Source: [Clostridium] scindens (lineage in GTDB: Bacteria > Bacillota > Clostridia > Lachnospirales > Lachnospiraceae). From it: a stretch of 64,000 nucleotides of DNA. The DNA is taken from the NCBI RefSeq assembly GCF_019597925.1, contig NZ_CP080442.1, positions 971,001-1,035,000 on the forward strand, read 5' to 3'. The translations under genes were made by a program, and so were the position numbers. Below, one piece after another: positions 49,137-56,948 of the stretch. The notes beneath the pieces are model-generated. The model saw nothing but the letters and a program-made list of their open reading frames with translations, did not search any database and was not told the DNA's origin. Each line of letters starts with the position of its first letter. Positions within the stretch are counted from its first letter, which is position 1.

Positions 49137-50430
49137 GTGTGCTGTATCGTTGATATTTAACATTACTACTGCATCTTATTCAGATGCAGTAGTAAATGTC
49201 GGATACAAGGAATTCAATTTAATTCTTGCATCCTCCGTTCGAAATTGCCAGTTTACCTTTGCGGCTACGGTATTTCGTTCAACTTCCCATGCTGATAATT
49301 CCTTACGAAGATTTGAAATATTATCAATCCTTCTGTTCAAACATTGTCTGGTCATGACGTTAAGTTCGATTTCTGCAATATCAAGCCAGCTGCCATGTTT
49401 TGGTGTGTAGTGAATCTCCAACCGTTTCATGATTCTTCTGGCTTCATCAGCAGGTATTATAGCACTACAAGGGTAACGTTTGTACAATGATGCTGGTTTA
49501 TGTGTATTAAGATTATCCATTACAAGAATTATTTTTTCTACATCTGGATACATGACATCGGCAAGATATTTGATTTCTTCTGCCCAGTCAATTGCAGTCC
49601 GATGTTCCCGAACACTTACATGATGAGCTCCACCAAGCGGTTCTACGAATGCAAAAATGCTGCATGTACCATTTCTGACATACTCAGAATCTACTTTCTG
49701 GTCATTGCCGGGGCGCATAGGAAGTGGGGATCTTGCCTCGCCAAGTAACTGATATGGTTTTTCGTCCATACAAACAACGGGGCGTTGTGGGTTATATGGA
49801 AGTTCGTATACATCGAGAACATCCTCCATACAAGCTATAAATTCTGCGTCCTCTCTTGAGGGAATGCACCAGTATTCATTTTTGTGAGGTCGAAGTTTGT
49901 TTTTTTAAGGCTCTACGGATAGCATCTTTGCTAACCGGTGTATCAAGCACTACTTTGGCTTCTTTTTCCAGCAGACGCAAAGTCCATCTGGAATGACCTT
50001 CTGGAACAGGACCGCAGGCAAGTTCAATAATACGTGCTTCTGCACGTCCATCAAGGATACGCCTTGCATTGTCGGAATTGATATTTCTTTTGAACTCGGT
50101 AACCGCTTCAATGCCACCGGAAAAATATTTGGTCACTGTATTCGTTACAGTTGTCAGGCAAACACCATTTGATCTTGCGGATTGCTCATGGGTTAATACT
50201 TTCCCATGAGCCTCATCCAAATCAATAATAATCTGGCATCTGCTTCGAATAGTTTTAGATGTATTACTTTTGCGAATTATAGATTTTAATGTATTCAATT
50301 CATCATCTGTAAGTTTAATGACATATTTTCTTGGTCTTGCCATATAAATCACCGCTGTTTTCTTTTATTTTAACATGAAGCGGCTATAATAGCTATAAAT
50401 ATTTAGTTAAATGTCAACAATACAGTACAC
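49137..50430 (-). mobile_element. Second IS630-family insertion sequence
   Basis: 1294 bp flanked by TA on both sides. The 26-27-bp ends (49137-49163 and 50404-50430) are imperfect inverted repeats (GTGTGCTGTATCG against GTGTACTGTATTG). A 12-bp perfect hairpin at 49164-49194 follows the left end and could protect the gene from outside transcription. Confidence 0.85.
49176..50352 (-). pseudogene. IS630 transposase in two frames
   Basis: The N-terminal frame (50352-49876) has helix-turn-helix 'THEQSARSNGVCLTTVTNTV'. The C-terminal frame (to 49176) has the DDE domain with 'VVCMDEKPYQ', 'IILVMDNLNTHKPASLYK' and 'HGSWLDIAEIELNVM'. Joining needs +1 at an A7 run (T7 at 49900-49906 on the plus strand): with A6 the frame would be continuous through 'NKLRPHKNEYWCIPSREDAEF'. 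Some IS630 elements make the full protein by slippage, so the element may still be active. Confidence 0.75.
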
Positions 50431-50440
50431 TAGTGGGTTA

Positions 50441-50548
50441 CTGAAAGAGTCGATTCATTTGATTTTTGCAGATAAAATTTGTATTATCATAACGCATGAT
50501 TTAGAAATGGCATCTATTGCGGATACAAGTATAAATTTATCAGATTAA
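50441..50548 (+). pseudogene. ABC transporter ATPase, C-terminal scrap
   Basis: A 35-residue frame 'LKESIHLIFADKICIIITHD' with 'LEMASIADTSINLSD' and a stop is the H-loop end of an ABC ATPase. Everything before it was lost at the IS630 insertion. Confidence 0.55.
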
Positions 50549-50778
50549 TGGTTAAAAAGGATTTTAATTACTTCTTTTTAAAAGGCAATAAATATTTCTT
50601 TAGGTCTTGTAAAGAGATGGAAACTATTTTTTATCATTATGCAGAAAATCATGTGGAAGAATTAAAATTTAGGAACGAATGTGTAGTAAGTGGAAATGAG
50701 TTCAATGAGTTTATACTACGAAAATTCGATTATAACCTTGGAAGAATATATAGACCTTTTTTGCAGTACATACGTTAA
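50548..50778 (+). CDS. Small hypothetical protein, possibly decayed
   Basis: 76-residue frame overlapping the ABC scrap by one base (TAATG). AT-rich, aromatic-rich ('YFFLKGNKYFFRSCKEMETIFYHYAENH'). A 46-base part (50620-50665) recurs in degraded form at 51493-51537, so this is part of a partly duplicated, decaying locus. Function unknown. Confidence 0.35.
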   Translation: MVKKDFNYFFLKGNKYFFRSCKEMETIFYHYAENHVEELKFRNECVVSGNEFNEFILRKFDYNLGRIYRPFLQYIR

Positions 50779-51564
50779 AACGTTAAGTTTGGTAGAATGC
50801 CCATTATATTCTAAGCAGCTTATAACTTGGAAAAAATGAAAAAAGTAGTTTTACAAGGGGATATATAAAAACTTAAAAAAATCCACGGTGTTACGAATTG
50901 TACAAATCTTTTTGGAATAATTTGAAGTTTTTAATCGGAAACGGGAATTGGGCACCAATAGAGTATTTGATGCTTCCAACAAGTACTTATAATTGTCTTA
51001 AAAGACAAAAGTTTTGTTTTATCCAGAATTTAGAACAAAAATATAATTCTGTTGAAAAATTATGCTGTATCCGAAAAATGGGTGTGCATTCTTCTGAAAT
51101 TGTGATAAAGGCACTGTAAAAATGGGATGATAAAGCAAAAAAACTATAGGTCACTCAATTCTGGAGCAGGAAAAAGATTTTTTGTGTCCGTGGGAAAATC
51201 GGTTTATGATGTAAAATGTAGATATTACAATACCGCTTTAAAAATAGTTCTGGGAGAATATGAAGAATACATATATAGGTGTTAAATTCAAATGCAGACA
51301 AGGAAAGATTTAACTATTCGTATATATATCAAAGACTTTTTCGATATGGAAATGTTTATTGGCTTATGGAACATCAATTGCGGGACTTGTAAGTAAATGA
51401 GGATAGGTCTTTGATGAAACTCATTTTATACCGGATGAAGCAATAATTCATGTGAAGTGCAGCAAATATTTTTTCTGGCGTTATTAAAAAATGAAAACTA
51501 TTTTTATCATTATACAGAAAGTCATGTGGAGGAATTGTAATATGAGAAACAGAGAGATGGGGGT
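50779..51564. other. Degenerate AT-rich region
   Basis: About 785 bases without an intact gene. Short frames with frequent stops look like the remains of the locus begun at 50441. The last part repeats 50620-50665 (46 bases, several mismatches). It ends in an 8-codon frame and the ribosome site of the next gene. Confidence 0.5.
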
Positions 51565-52270
51565 GTGAAGAAAAACAGAATTATAGTAATTGCTGATGAA
51601 GGAGAAATGACATGGGAAAGTTTGATTTTGTTGGAACAACGAGCAGAGTTTTATCAAATGAAAAGTATCCAGGATGCCCTTTCCAACCTGACAGTTTTCT
51701 CTTATCATTTGATTTTAATTGCAGTAAAACGAGAACTGGAAATAGTATGCCAACTTGTAGAAGCAATCCGAAAGCTGGTGATAACACCTATGATTGTTTT
51801 ATTACCGGATCATTCTGAAATGCGAAATAAAATCATTTACTTGGGGGGCAGATGTGGTATTGACACAACCGTATACAGCGGAAGAAGTCAGTCTGCAGTC
51901 GTATGCATTGATTCGCCGCTATACAGAATGGAAATCGGAAAGAAAAGAAGAAATCCCTGTTATGGTGGGAAAACTGAAAATCCTTCCACTTCAAAGAACA
52001 GTAGAATGGGAGCATAAAAGAATCCCTGTTGTAAAAAGGGAGTTTGATTTTCTGTATCTGTTAGCAACTACGCCGGGAAGAGTATATACATACAGTCAGA
52101 TCTATCAACTGGTATGGCAGGAGTACCCACATGGGGATATTACAAATATTATTTACTGCATGGTACATCGACTGAAACAGAAATTGAAAAAAGTAGATGT
52201 AAATGCAGAGCATATAATCAGCAGTGTAAAAGAGGTTGGATATTGTTTAAAAGTATATAAGGAATCATAG
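51565..52270 (+). pseudogene. Response-regulator-like protein without phospho-Asp, frameshifted at G6
   Basis: Two frames join into a 234-residue OmpR-like regulator. The receiver part has Ala53 ('HLILIAVKRE') where the phospho-accepting Asp should be. The winged helix has 'PVVKREFDFLYLLATTPGRVYTYSQIYQLVW' and 'IIYCMVHRLKQKLKK'. The frame breaks at a run of six G (51843-51848); five G give 'IIYLGADVVLTQPYTAEE'. It starts at a GTG with a GATGGGGG site. It is encoded directly upstream of five TGACAG repeats with 11-bp spacing, its likely target. Phase variation or a read error could explain the G6. Confidence 0.7.
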
Positions 52271-52271
52271 A

Positions 52272-52307
52272 AGGCGGGTTTCTGAAAATGGAGCCTGCTT
52301 TTTATAT
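52272..52307 (+). terminator. Intrinsic terminator after the regulator
   Basis: A 9-bp stem with some G-U pairs (GCGGGTTTC with GGAGCCTGC) is followed by T5. Confidence 0.65.
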
Positions 52308-52342
52308 GGCGAGATTTGGTTGTAACTGTAATAGAAAAGAAA

Positions 52343-52409
52343 TGACAGGAAAACTGACAGTTATTTGACAGACAACTGACAGTCTGATGACAGATTCGTT
52401 TTGTATACT
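52343..52409 (+). promoter_or_regulatory. Five TGACAG direct repeats with 11-bp period and a -10 box
   Basis: TGACAG starts at 52343, 52355, 52366, 52377 and 52388 (steps 12, 11, 11, 11), followed by TATACT at 52404-52409. No proper -35 lies at 17 bases. Direct repeats one helical turn apart are how OmpR-type wing-helix dimers bind. The adjacent regulator is the obvious candidate to activate this promoter. Confidence 0.75.
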
Positions 52410-52460
52410 ACTTCTTTATGTAAAAAATGGGCTTCGTTCCATGACATAAAGGAGCAGTGT

Positions 52461-52496
52461 ATGTGCCGGAAAGAGCTACAAAAGAGAAAAACCTAA
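52461..52496 (+). CDS. 11-residue leader peptide
   Basis: M-C-R-K-E-L-Q-K-R-K-T with an AAAGGAG site 6 bases upstream. It is rich in Arg and Lys codons and placed directly before a terminator hairpin, the form of a transcription-attenuation leader. Confidence 0.5.
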   Translation: MCRKELQKRKT

Positions 52497-52516
52497 CTTC
52501 ATATGCAGCGTTTGGT

Positions 52517-52650
52517 GGTGTCGCAATTCAAAACAGGATTGCGGCATCTTTCTTTTTGTGGAGAAAACTCCGGTTCATACAGTCTTTTGCCTGTGAGAAG
52601 GCAAGGTCACCGCCACTCCGATTTGATTTCAAAAAAATTCAGATCGGAGG
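52517..52650 (+). promoter_or_regulatory. Attenuator: terminator hairpin and SD-sequestering hairpin
   Basis: An 11-bp stem (52517-52527 with 52538-52548, two G-U pairs) plus a T-rich tail forms a terminator inside the leader. Further on CTCCGAT (52616-52622) pairs with ATCGGAG (52643-52649), covering the GGAGG ribosome site of the next gene. Together with the leader peptide it suggests two layers of control. Confidence 0.6.
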
Positions 52651-52659
52651 AAAAGAAAG

Positions 52660-53091
52660 GTGACATTTCATAAAGCAAAAGAAGAATCTAAATGGAAACA
52701 GTGGAAGGAGCAGGAGGAACGGATTTTGCGAAAATCCGGTGTCAGTGAAGAGGTAATCCAAAGACTTCGTGAATTAGACTGGCAGGACTTTAATGCGGAG
52801 CGGAGATTCTGGGAACATTTTTCTTCTAATCAAGAAGAATTATACACCAGGGAATTGGAAGAACCATCTTCAGTGGTGCTTAATATTCAACAGTTACTTG
52901 ACAGTGTGGAAAATGAGCAACTGTTACAGGTTCTTTTGGAGTCGGATAAGAAAACACTGCAGATTTTACTTCTGAAGATGTGGGGATTTTCAGTTCATGA
53001 AATTGCAGGCCAGATGGGACTGCCGGAAAAGACCATTTATACACGGATTGAGCGATTAAAGAAAAAAATTAAAAAAGTTTTGAAGAAGTGA
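52660..53091 (+). CDS. Sigma-70 region-4-like regulator
   Basis: 143-residue protein. The C-terminal 45 residues 'LLLKMWGFSVHEIAGQMGLPEKTIYTRIERLKKKIKKVL' are a sigma region 4/LuxR-like helix-turn-helix. The N-terminal part is helical and acidic, unlike region 2. It starts at a GTG 10 bases after GGAGG. Conjugative elements often encode such short sigma-like activators of transfer or recombination genes. It lies behind an elaborate leader and before the helicase and recombinases. Confidence 0.75.
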   Translation: MTFHKAKEESKWKQWKEQEERILRKSGVSEEVIQRLRELDWQDFNAERRFWEHFSSNQEELYTRELEEPSSVVLNIQQLLDSVENEQLLQVLLESDKKTLQILLLKMWGFSVHEIAGQMGLPEKTIYTRIERLKKKIKKVLKK

Positions 53092-53668
53092 AGAAAAATG
53101 GGGTATCTCATCGGCTCTATATATGAAAGGGGTAATTGCCCCTCGTTCCTTGATAACCACATACCAGCATTACAGGTACGTTCCCAAAGATAGAAGCGTG
53201 ACAGCATAAGCGCCAGGACGGATGGGGACAAGCACTGCTGGATTGTTATGGAAAGGTCTGTCCAAAGACTATGGCGGATCATTTCGTGAGAAAACTGTCA
53301 GTGCCTGTTCTCATTCTGAGCGACTCCTTATAGCTGTGAATGGACTTTCGCAGGTCTTTCGCCAGGAGCATCGGAGGGGGATAATGATACGAATTTCTTC
53401 CCATAAGGAAGAGGATGGACTCTAAGTTGTAATCAGCAAGACTTTCAGAAAATCTGCGAGAGGTGCCAAGCGAAGCATCCGCCTGTAATGTTCCCTACCA
53501 TAGATGTGGTGTGGCAGCCGGGGAGTCGAGGACAAATACGGTACCAAAGAAAAGAAGAAACGATAAGAAATCAAAAAAGAGTGTGTCGTTGATATCAGAT
53601 ACATGCGGCTGTGGGAAAATGTCACAGCCGTATTCTTGTGGTATTAACGCCATGCGGAAAGAAGTACT
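53092..53668 (+). other. 577-base non-coding stretch, possible structured RNA
   Basis: No open frame with coding character, yet GC content and absence of AT drift are like the backbone. Local hairpins include GGGG/CCCC at about 53138-53151, a GTCT/AGAC stem near 53263-53276, and a strong CGGCTGTG/CACAGCCG stem (53606-53613 with 53623-53630) just before the helicase. It could be a long leader, a regulatory RNA or a recombination site. Confidence 0.45.
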
Positions 53669-55642
53669 ATGTTTTATAAAGTTGAATATCAAAAAAGAGC
53701 GCATCAGGAAGTGGAGAAGATCTTCCGGGTGCTATTTCCGGAACAGGGACTGGCAGTCAGGGAAGAGCAGATCCGTCTATGCCATGAAATGCTGGATACT
53801 CTGCTGGGAGAACAGATTGCCTTGTGTGATGCAGGGGTAGGAATTGGGAAGACCTATGCCTATCTGGTAGCCTGTGTATTATTGCGGAAGTATTCCATGC
53901 TGACAGGGCGAGGAAATCCATTGGAACAGCGCCCGGTGGTGGTGTCCACCTCCAGCATTGCATTGCAGAAAGCCATTTTAACAGAATATATTCCCTTTTT
54001 GTCCAGGGTGCTGCTGGAGCAAGGAATCATTCAGTCCCCGCTTCGGGCAGTGGTGCGAAAAGGGAAAGAACACTTTGTCTGTGACAATAGGCTGGAACAA
54101 CGAATCGAAGCAATCCGCCATAAACAGAAGAATGCTGTTCAAAAAGCAGCATTACTGTCCTTGCGAAAGCATTACGATATGGATAGCGTAAAGAATCTGA
54201 GCGGGTTTGACAGAAGGCTGGTCTGTGTGCCGAAATTCTGTCCAAGAGAATGTCCGGGCAGGCAGATGTGCCGCTATCAGAGATATCTGGAAGAATCCAG
54301 GAAACAGGATGTGTTCATTCAAATCTGTAATCATAATTATTTACTGGCAGATGCATATCACAGAGCAGAAGGATACAAGCCTTTATTGTCTGATTATCGG
54401 ACGTTGATTGTAGATGAAGCTCATAAGTTACCGGAAGCGGCAAGGCAGATGTTTGGAAAAAACCTGTGTATGGATGATATCCGGGAAATAGCATATTATC
54501 TGGAACGGGAGCATCAGAAAGAAGAGGCAAAAATCCTGCGGACAGTCATGCATGACGCATTGCATGTTGTTGGTGCAGAACACCGAATTGGAAAAGGAAT
54601 CCGGGAAACATTCCGTCATACAACAGATAGTGTGGTTTCTCTGTGGGAAGGAGTAGAAATGTTGGAATTTCTTTTGGACAAGCTGGAAAAATGTGTTCCA
54701 AAGTGGATACGGAATCGACTGGAGGATGCAAAAGAGGTGCTGAAGTGTTTTTGTAGCAGCGATGAAAAATATGTCTGCTATCTGCAATTCGATACAGAGC
54801 AGCTTCCCATTTTATGCGCAGCCAGCCGGGAAATCCCAGAATTGCTTCAGAAGATGTTATGGGATCGGGAAGAAGGGATATCCGCCATCTTAACCAGCGG
54901 AACGCTAAAGGCAGGCGCAGGCTTTTTGCGCACACGGCAGATCACCGGGCTGGAAGGAAGAGCAGGAGTGCAGGAATATGTGGCAGAGTCCCCATTTTCT
55001 TATGAGAGGAACTGTCTGTTATACTTGCCAAAGACGCTGGAACATTGCAGGAGAGGGAGCAGGGAAGAGGCAGTAATGGTGGCAAACCAGATCCATTCCC
55101 TGATCTGTTCCACTTACGGACATACGTTGGTACTGTTTACCTCTTATACATTGATGGGGAGTGTGTACCAGATTTTAAGAGACAGTCTGCCATTTCCCAT
55201 GGTGGAAGTATGGAGGCATTCCCAGGAAGAAATTCTGCGGTTCAAGACCATGGAGAATGGGGTGCTGTTTGCAGCCGGCTCCTGCTGGGAAGGGGTAGAC
55301 TTTCCGGGAGACATGGTATCTTCACTGATTATTGTGAAACTGCCTTTTGCAGTACCAGATCCCATCAGCGAGGCAGAGAAGGAAACCTATGATTCCCTGG
55401 AAACCTATATTCAGTCCATCATTGTGCCGGATATGCAGAAGAAACTACGCCAGGGATTTGGGAGAGCCATCCGGACAGAAACCGATACCTGCGTGGTGTC
55501 TATTTTAGATATCCGGGCAGGAAAAGGCGGCAAGTATCACAAAGATGTGATGTGTGCGCTTCCGCCCTGCCGGATAGCAGAGGAGTTGAGAGAGGTGCAG
55601 GATTTCATCCGCAGCCGGAAAGGTGTAGAGTATTATTTATAA
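53669..55642 (+). CDS. DinG/XPD-type superfamily 2 DNA helicase
   Basis: 657-residue helicase. Q-motif region and Walker A 'DAGVGIGKTYAYL' (about 55-67), DEAH box 'LIVDEAHKLPEAAR' and motif VI 'QGFGRAIRTETDTC'. Between motif Ia and DEAH lie four cysteines ('FCPRECPGRQMCRYQ' plus one upstream), fitting the Fe-S cluster of XPD/DinG. Such enzymes unwind 5'-3' and clear R-loops. It is the last gene before the recombinases and may help element processing or replication. An ATG with weak AAAGAAG site. Confidence 0.9.
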   Translation: MFYKVEYQKRAHQEVEKIFRVLFPEQGLAVREEQIRLCHEMLDTLLGEQIALCDAGVGIGKTYAYLVACVLLRKYSMLTGRGNPLEQRPVVVSTSSIALQKAILTEYIPFLSRVLLEQGIIQSPLRAVVRKGKEHFVCDNRLEQRIEAIRHKQKNAVQKAALLSLRKHYDMDSVKNLSGFDRRLVCVPKFCPRECPGRQMCRYQRYLEESRKQDVFIQICNHNYLLADAYHRAEGYKPLLSDYRTLIVDEAHKLPEAARQMFGKNLCMDDIREIAYYLEREHQKEEAKILRTVMHDALHVVGAEHRIGKGIRETFRHTTDSVVSLWEGVEMLEFLLDKLEKCVPKWIRNRLEDAKEVLKCFCSSDEKYVCYLQFDTEQLPILCAASREIPELLQKMLWDREEGISAILTSGTLKAGAGFLRTRQITGLEGRAGVQEYVAESPFSYERNCLLYLPKTLEHCRRGSREEAVMVANQIHSLICSTYGHTLVLFTSYTLMGSVYQILRDSLPFPMVEVWRHSQEEILRFKTMENGVLFAAGSCWEGVDFPGDMVSSLIIVKLPFAVPDPISEAEKETYDSLETYIQSIIVPDMQKKLRQGFGRAIRTETDTCVVSILDIRAGKGGKYHKDVMCALPPCRIAEELREVQDFIRSRKGVEYYL

Positions 55643-55665
55643 TAGGAAAAATCTGCTTTCCAGCC

Positions 55666-55785
55666 TTGTTGCTTGTGCTTATTTTCCAGGCACTTTTAAA
55701 GGGAAAATTTAGTACAGTTTTTGGAGCGGTTTTGGAGGGATTGTTGGTATTGCTGAATAGCTATTTGAACATGAAGTGGGTATAA
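55666..55785 (+). CDS. Small hydrophobic peptide between helicase and recombinase
   Basis: A frame of about 40 residues with one strong hydrophobic stretch ('LLLVLIFQALLKGKFSTVFG', then 'LEGLLVLLNSYLN'). Only TTG starts are available and no clear ribosome site. Low support. Confidence 0.25.
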   Translation: MLLVLIFQALLKGKFSTVFGAVLEGLLVLLNSYLNMKWV

Positions 55786-55820
55786 TGTGTATAGCGTTAG
55801 AGGAAAGGACGGTGAGCAAA

Positions 55821-56936
55821 ATGGCACGATATGCAGTGGAACATATCTGGGAAGGAAAACAGGAATATTTCTTGATCCGGGATCATCAGAGCTGGCAGAT
55901 GGTGCTGCTCCCGTCCAAGTATCTGACGCATTTGATTCGAGCAAACCGTTCCCCGAATACCGTTAGCCGCCGGGCAAAATCCATCCGGTTCTATCTGGAA
56001 TATTTGGATGAAAAGGAGATGGAACTGTCTCAGGTAGCGGAACTGGAATTCCAGGAACAGTATGAACATTATGTGGGATTTCTCCACTGGCTGAAAGCCG
56101 GAAATCATTTGCATGAAAAGACAGAGAAACTGCCAAGCAATAAAACCTGCAATGCGTACTTAAAAGACGTGTTCAGGTTTTTCTGTTTTTTAGAGCTGGA
56201 AACAGATATGGAAAGATTAAAAGTGTTATATTATGACAGTTTTACCACTCATGATTCCATCGGCGTAAAACGGAAGCTGCGGTTCCGGTCATTCAATGGC
56301 TATCTGAAAGAGGAAGAACGAAACGTCCGTCCAGCAGAGCATCAGGAGATTTTGGAACTTTTGAAGCAGTGTACCAACTGCAGGGATCAGCTTCTGATCA
56401 TGCTTCTGGCAGAGACCGGATACCGGATCGGCGAGATCTTAGGGGTAGATTATACCAGAGATATTGATTATGAAAGACACACCATCCGGGTATTCTTCCG
56501 GGATGACAATGAGAACAAGGCAAGGGCGAAGAATGCGGCGTACCGAAGATCCAAAGTCAGTGATGCCACCTTCCAGTTTTTACTGTTTTATCTGTCCAAG
56601 TACCGGGAATTTCTGCAGCACCAGCCGATGCTGTTTGTAAACATCGAAGGAGAGACGAAAGGGAAGGCACTGCAGGTAGACGCAGTTTACCGGATGCTGG
56701 AACGGATGGAGAAAAAGACAGGCATCCATACGACGCCCCATATGCTGCGGAGATACTTCGGAAATATGAGGCGGGATGCCGGATGGCCGCTGGAAATGAT
56801 CAGCGAAGCGTATGGACATAAGCACATCGACACAACCATCAAATATCTGAACCTTGTAGATGACCAGCTTATGGAAGCCAGTGACCAATATTATGCAAAA
56901 CATTCTGCTCTTTATGATGTGGAGAAACTCCTGTAG
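55821..56936 (+). CDS. Tyrosine recombinase 1 (Tn554 TnpA-like)
   Basis: About 371-residue integrase. N-terminal SAM-like DNA-binding domain 'NRSPNTVSRRAKSIRFYLEYLD'. Catalytic set: Arg in 'LAETGYRIGEILGVD', His-x-x-Arg in 'TPHMLRRYFGN', His in 'YGHKHIDTTIKYLNL', with nucleophile Tyr. The ATG at 55821 has a GGAAAGGA site 11 bases upstream. Length and gene order match TnpA of Tn554-like elements (about 360 residues). All active-site residues are present. Confidence 0.9.
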   Translation: MARYAVEHIWEGKQEYFLIRDHQSWQMVLLPSKYLTHLIRANRSPNTVSRRAKSIRFYLEYLDEKEMELSQVAELEFQEQYEHYVGFLHWLKAGNHLHEKTEKLPSNKTCNAYLKDVFRFFCFLELETDMERLKVLYYDSFTTHDSIGVKRKLRFRSFNGYLKEEERNVRPAEHQEILELLKQCTNCRDQLLIMLLAETGYRIGEILGVDYTRDIDYERHTIRVFFRDDNENKARAKNAAYRRSKVSDATFQFLLFYLSKYREFLQHQPMLFVNIEGETKGKALQVDAVYRMLERMEKKTGIHTTPHMLRRYFGNMRRDAGWPLEMISEAYGHKHIDTTIKYLNLVDDQLMEASDQYYAKHSALYDVEKLL

Positions 56937-56948
56937 GAGGTGAAGAAC

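Noticed and set aside
52457..52663. 68-codon frame before the sigma-like gene
   Set aside because: It runs through the terminator and SD hairpins and overlaps the next start; the 11-codon leader in another frame has the better ribosome site.
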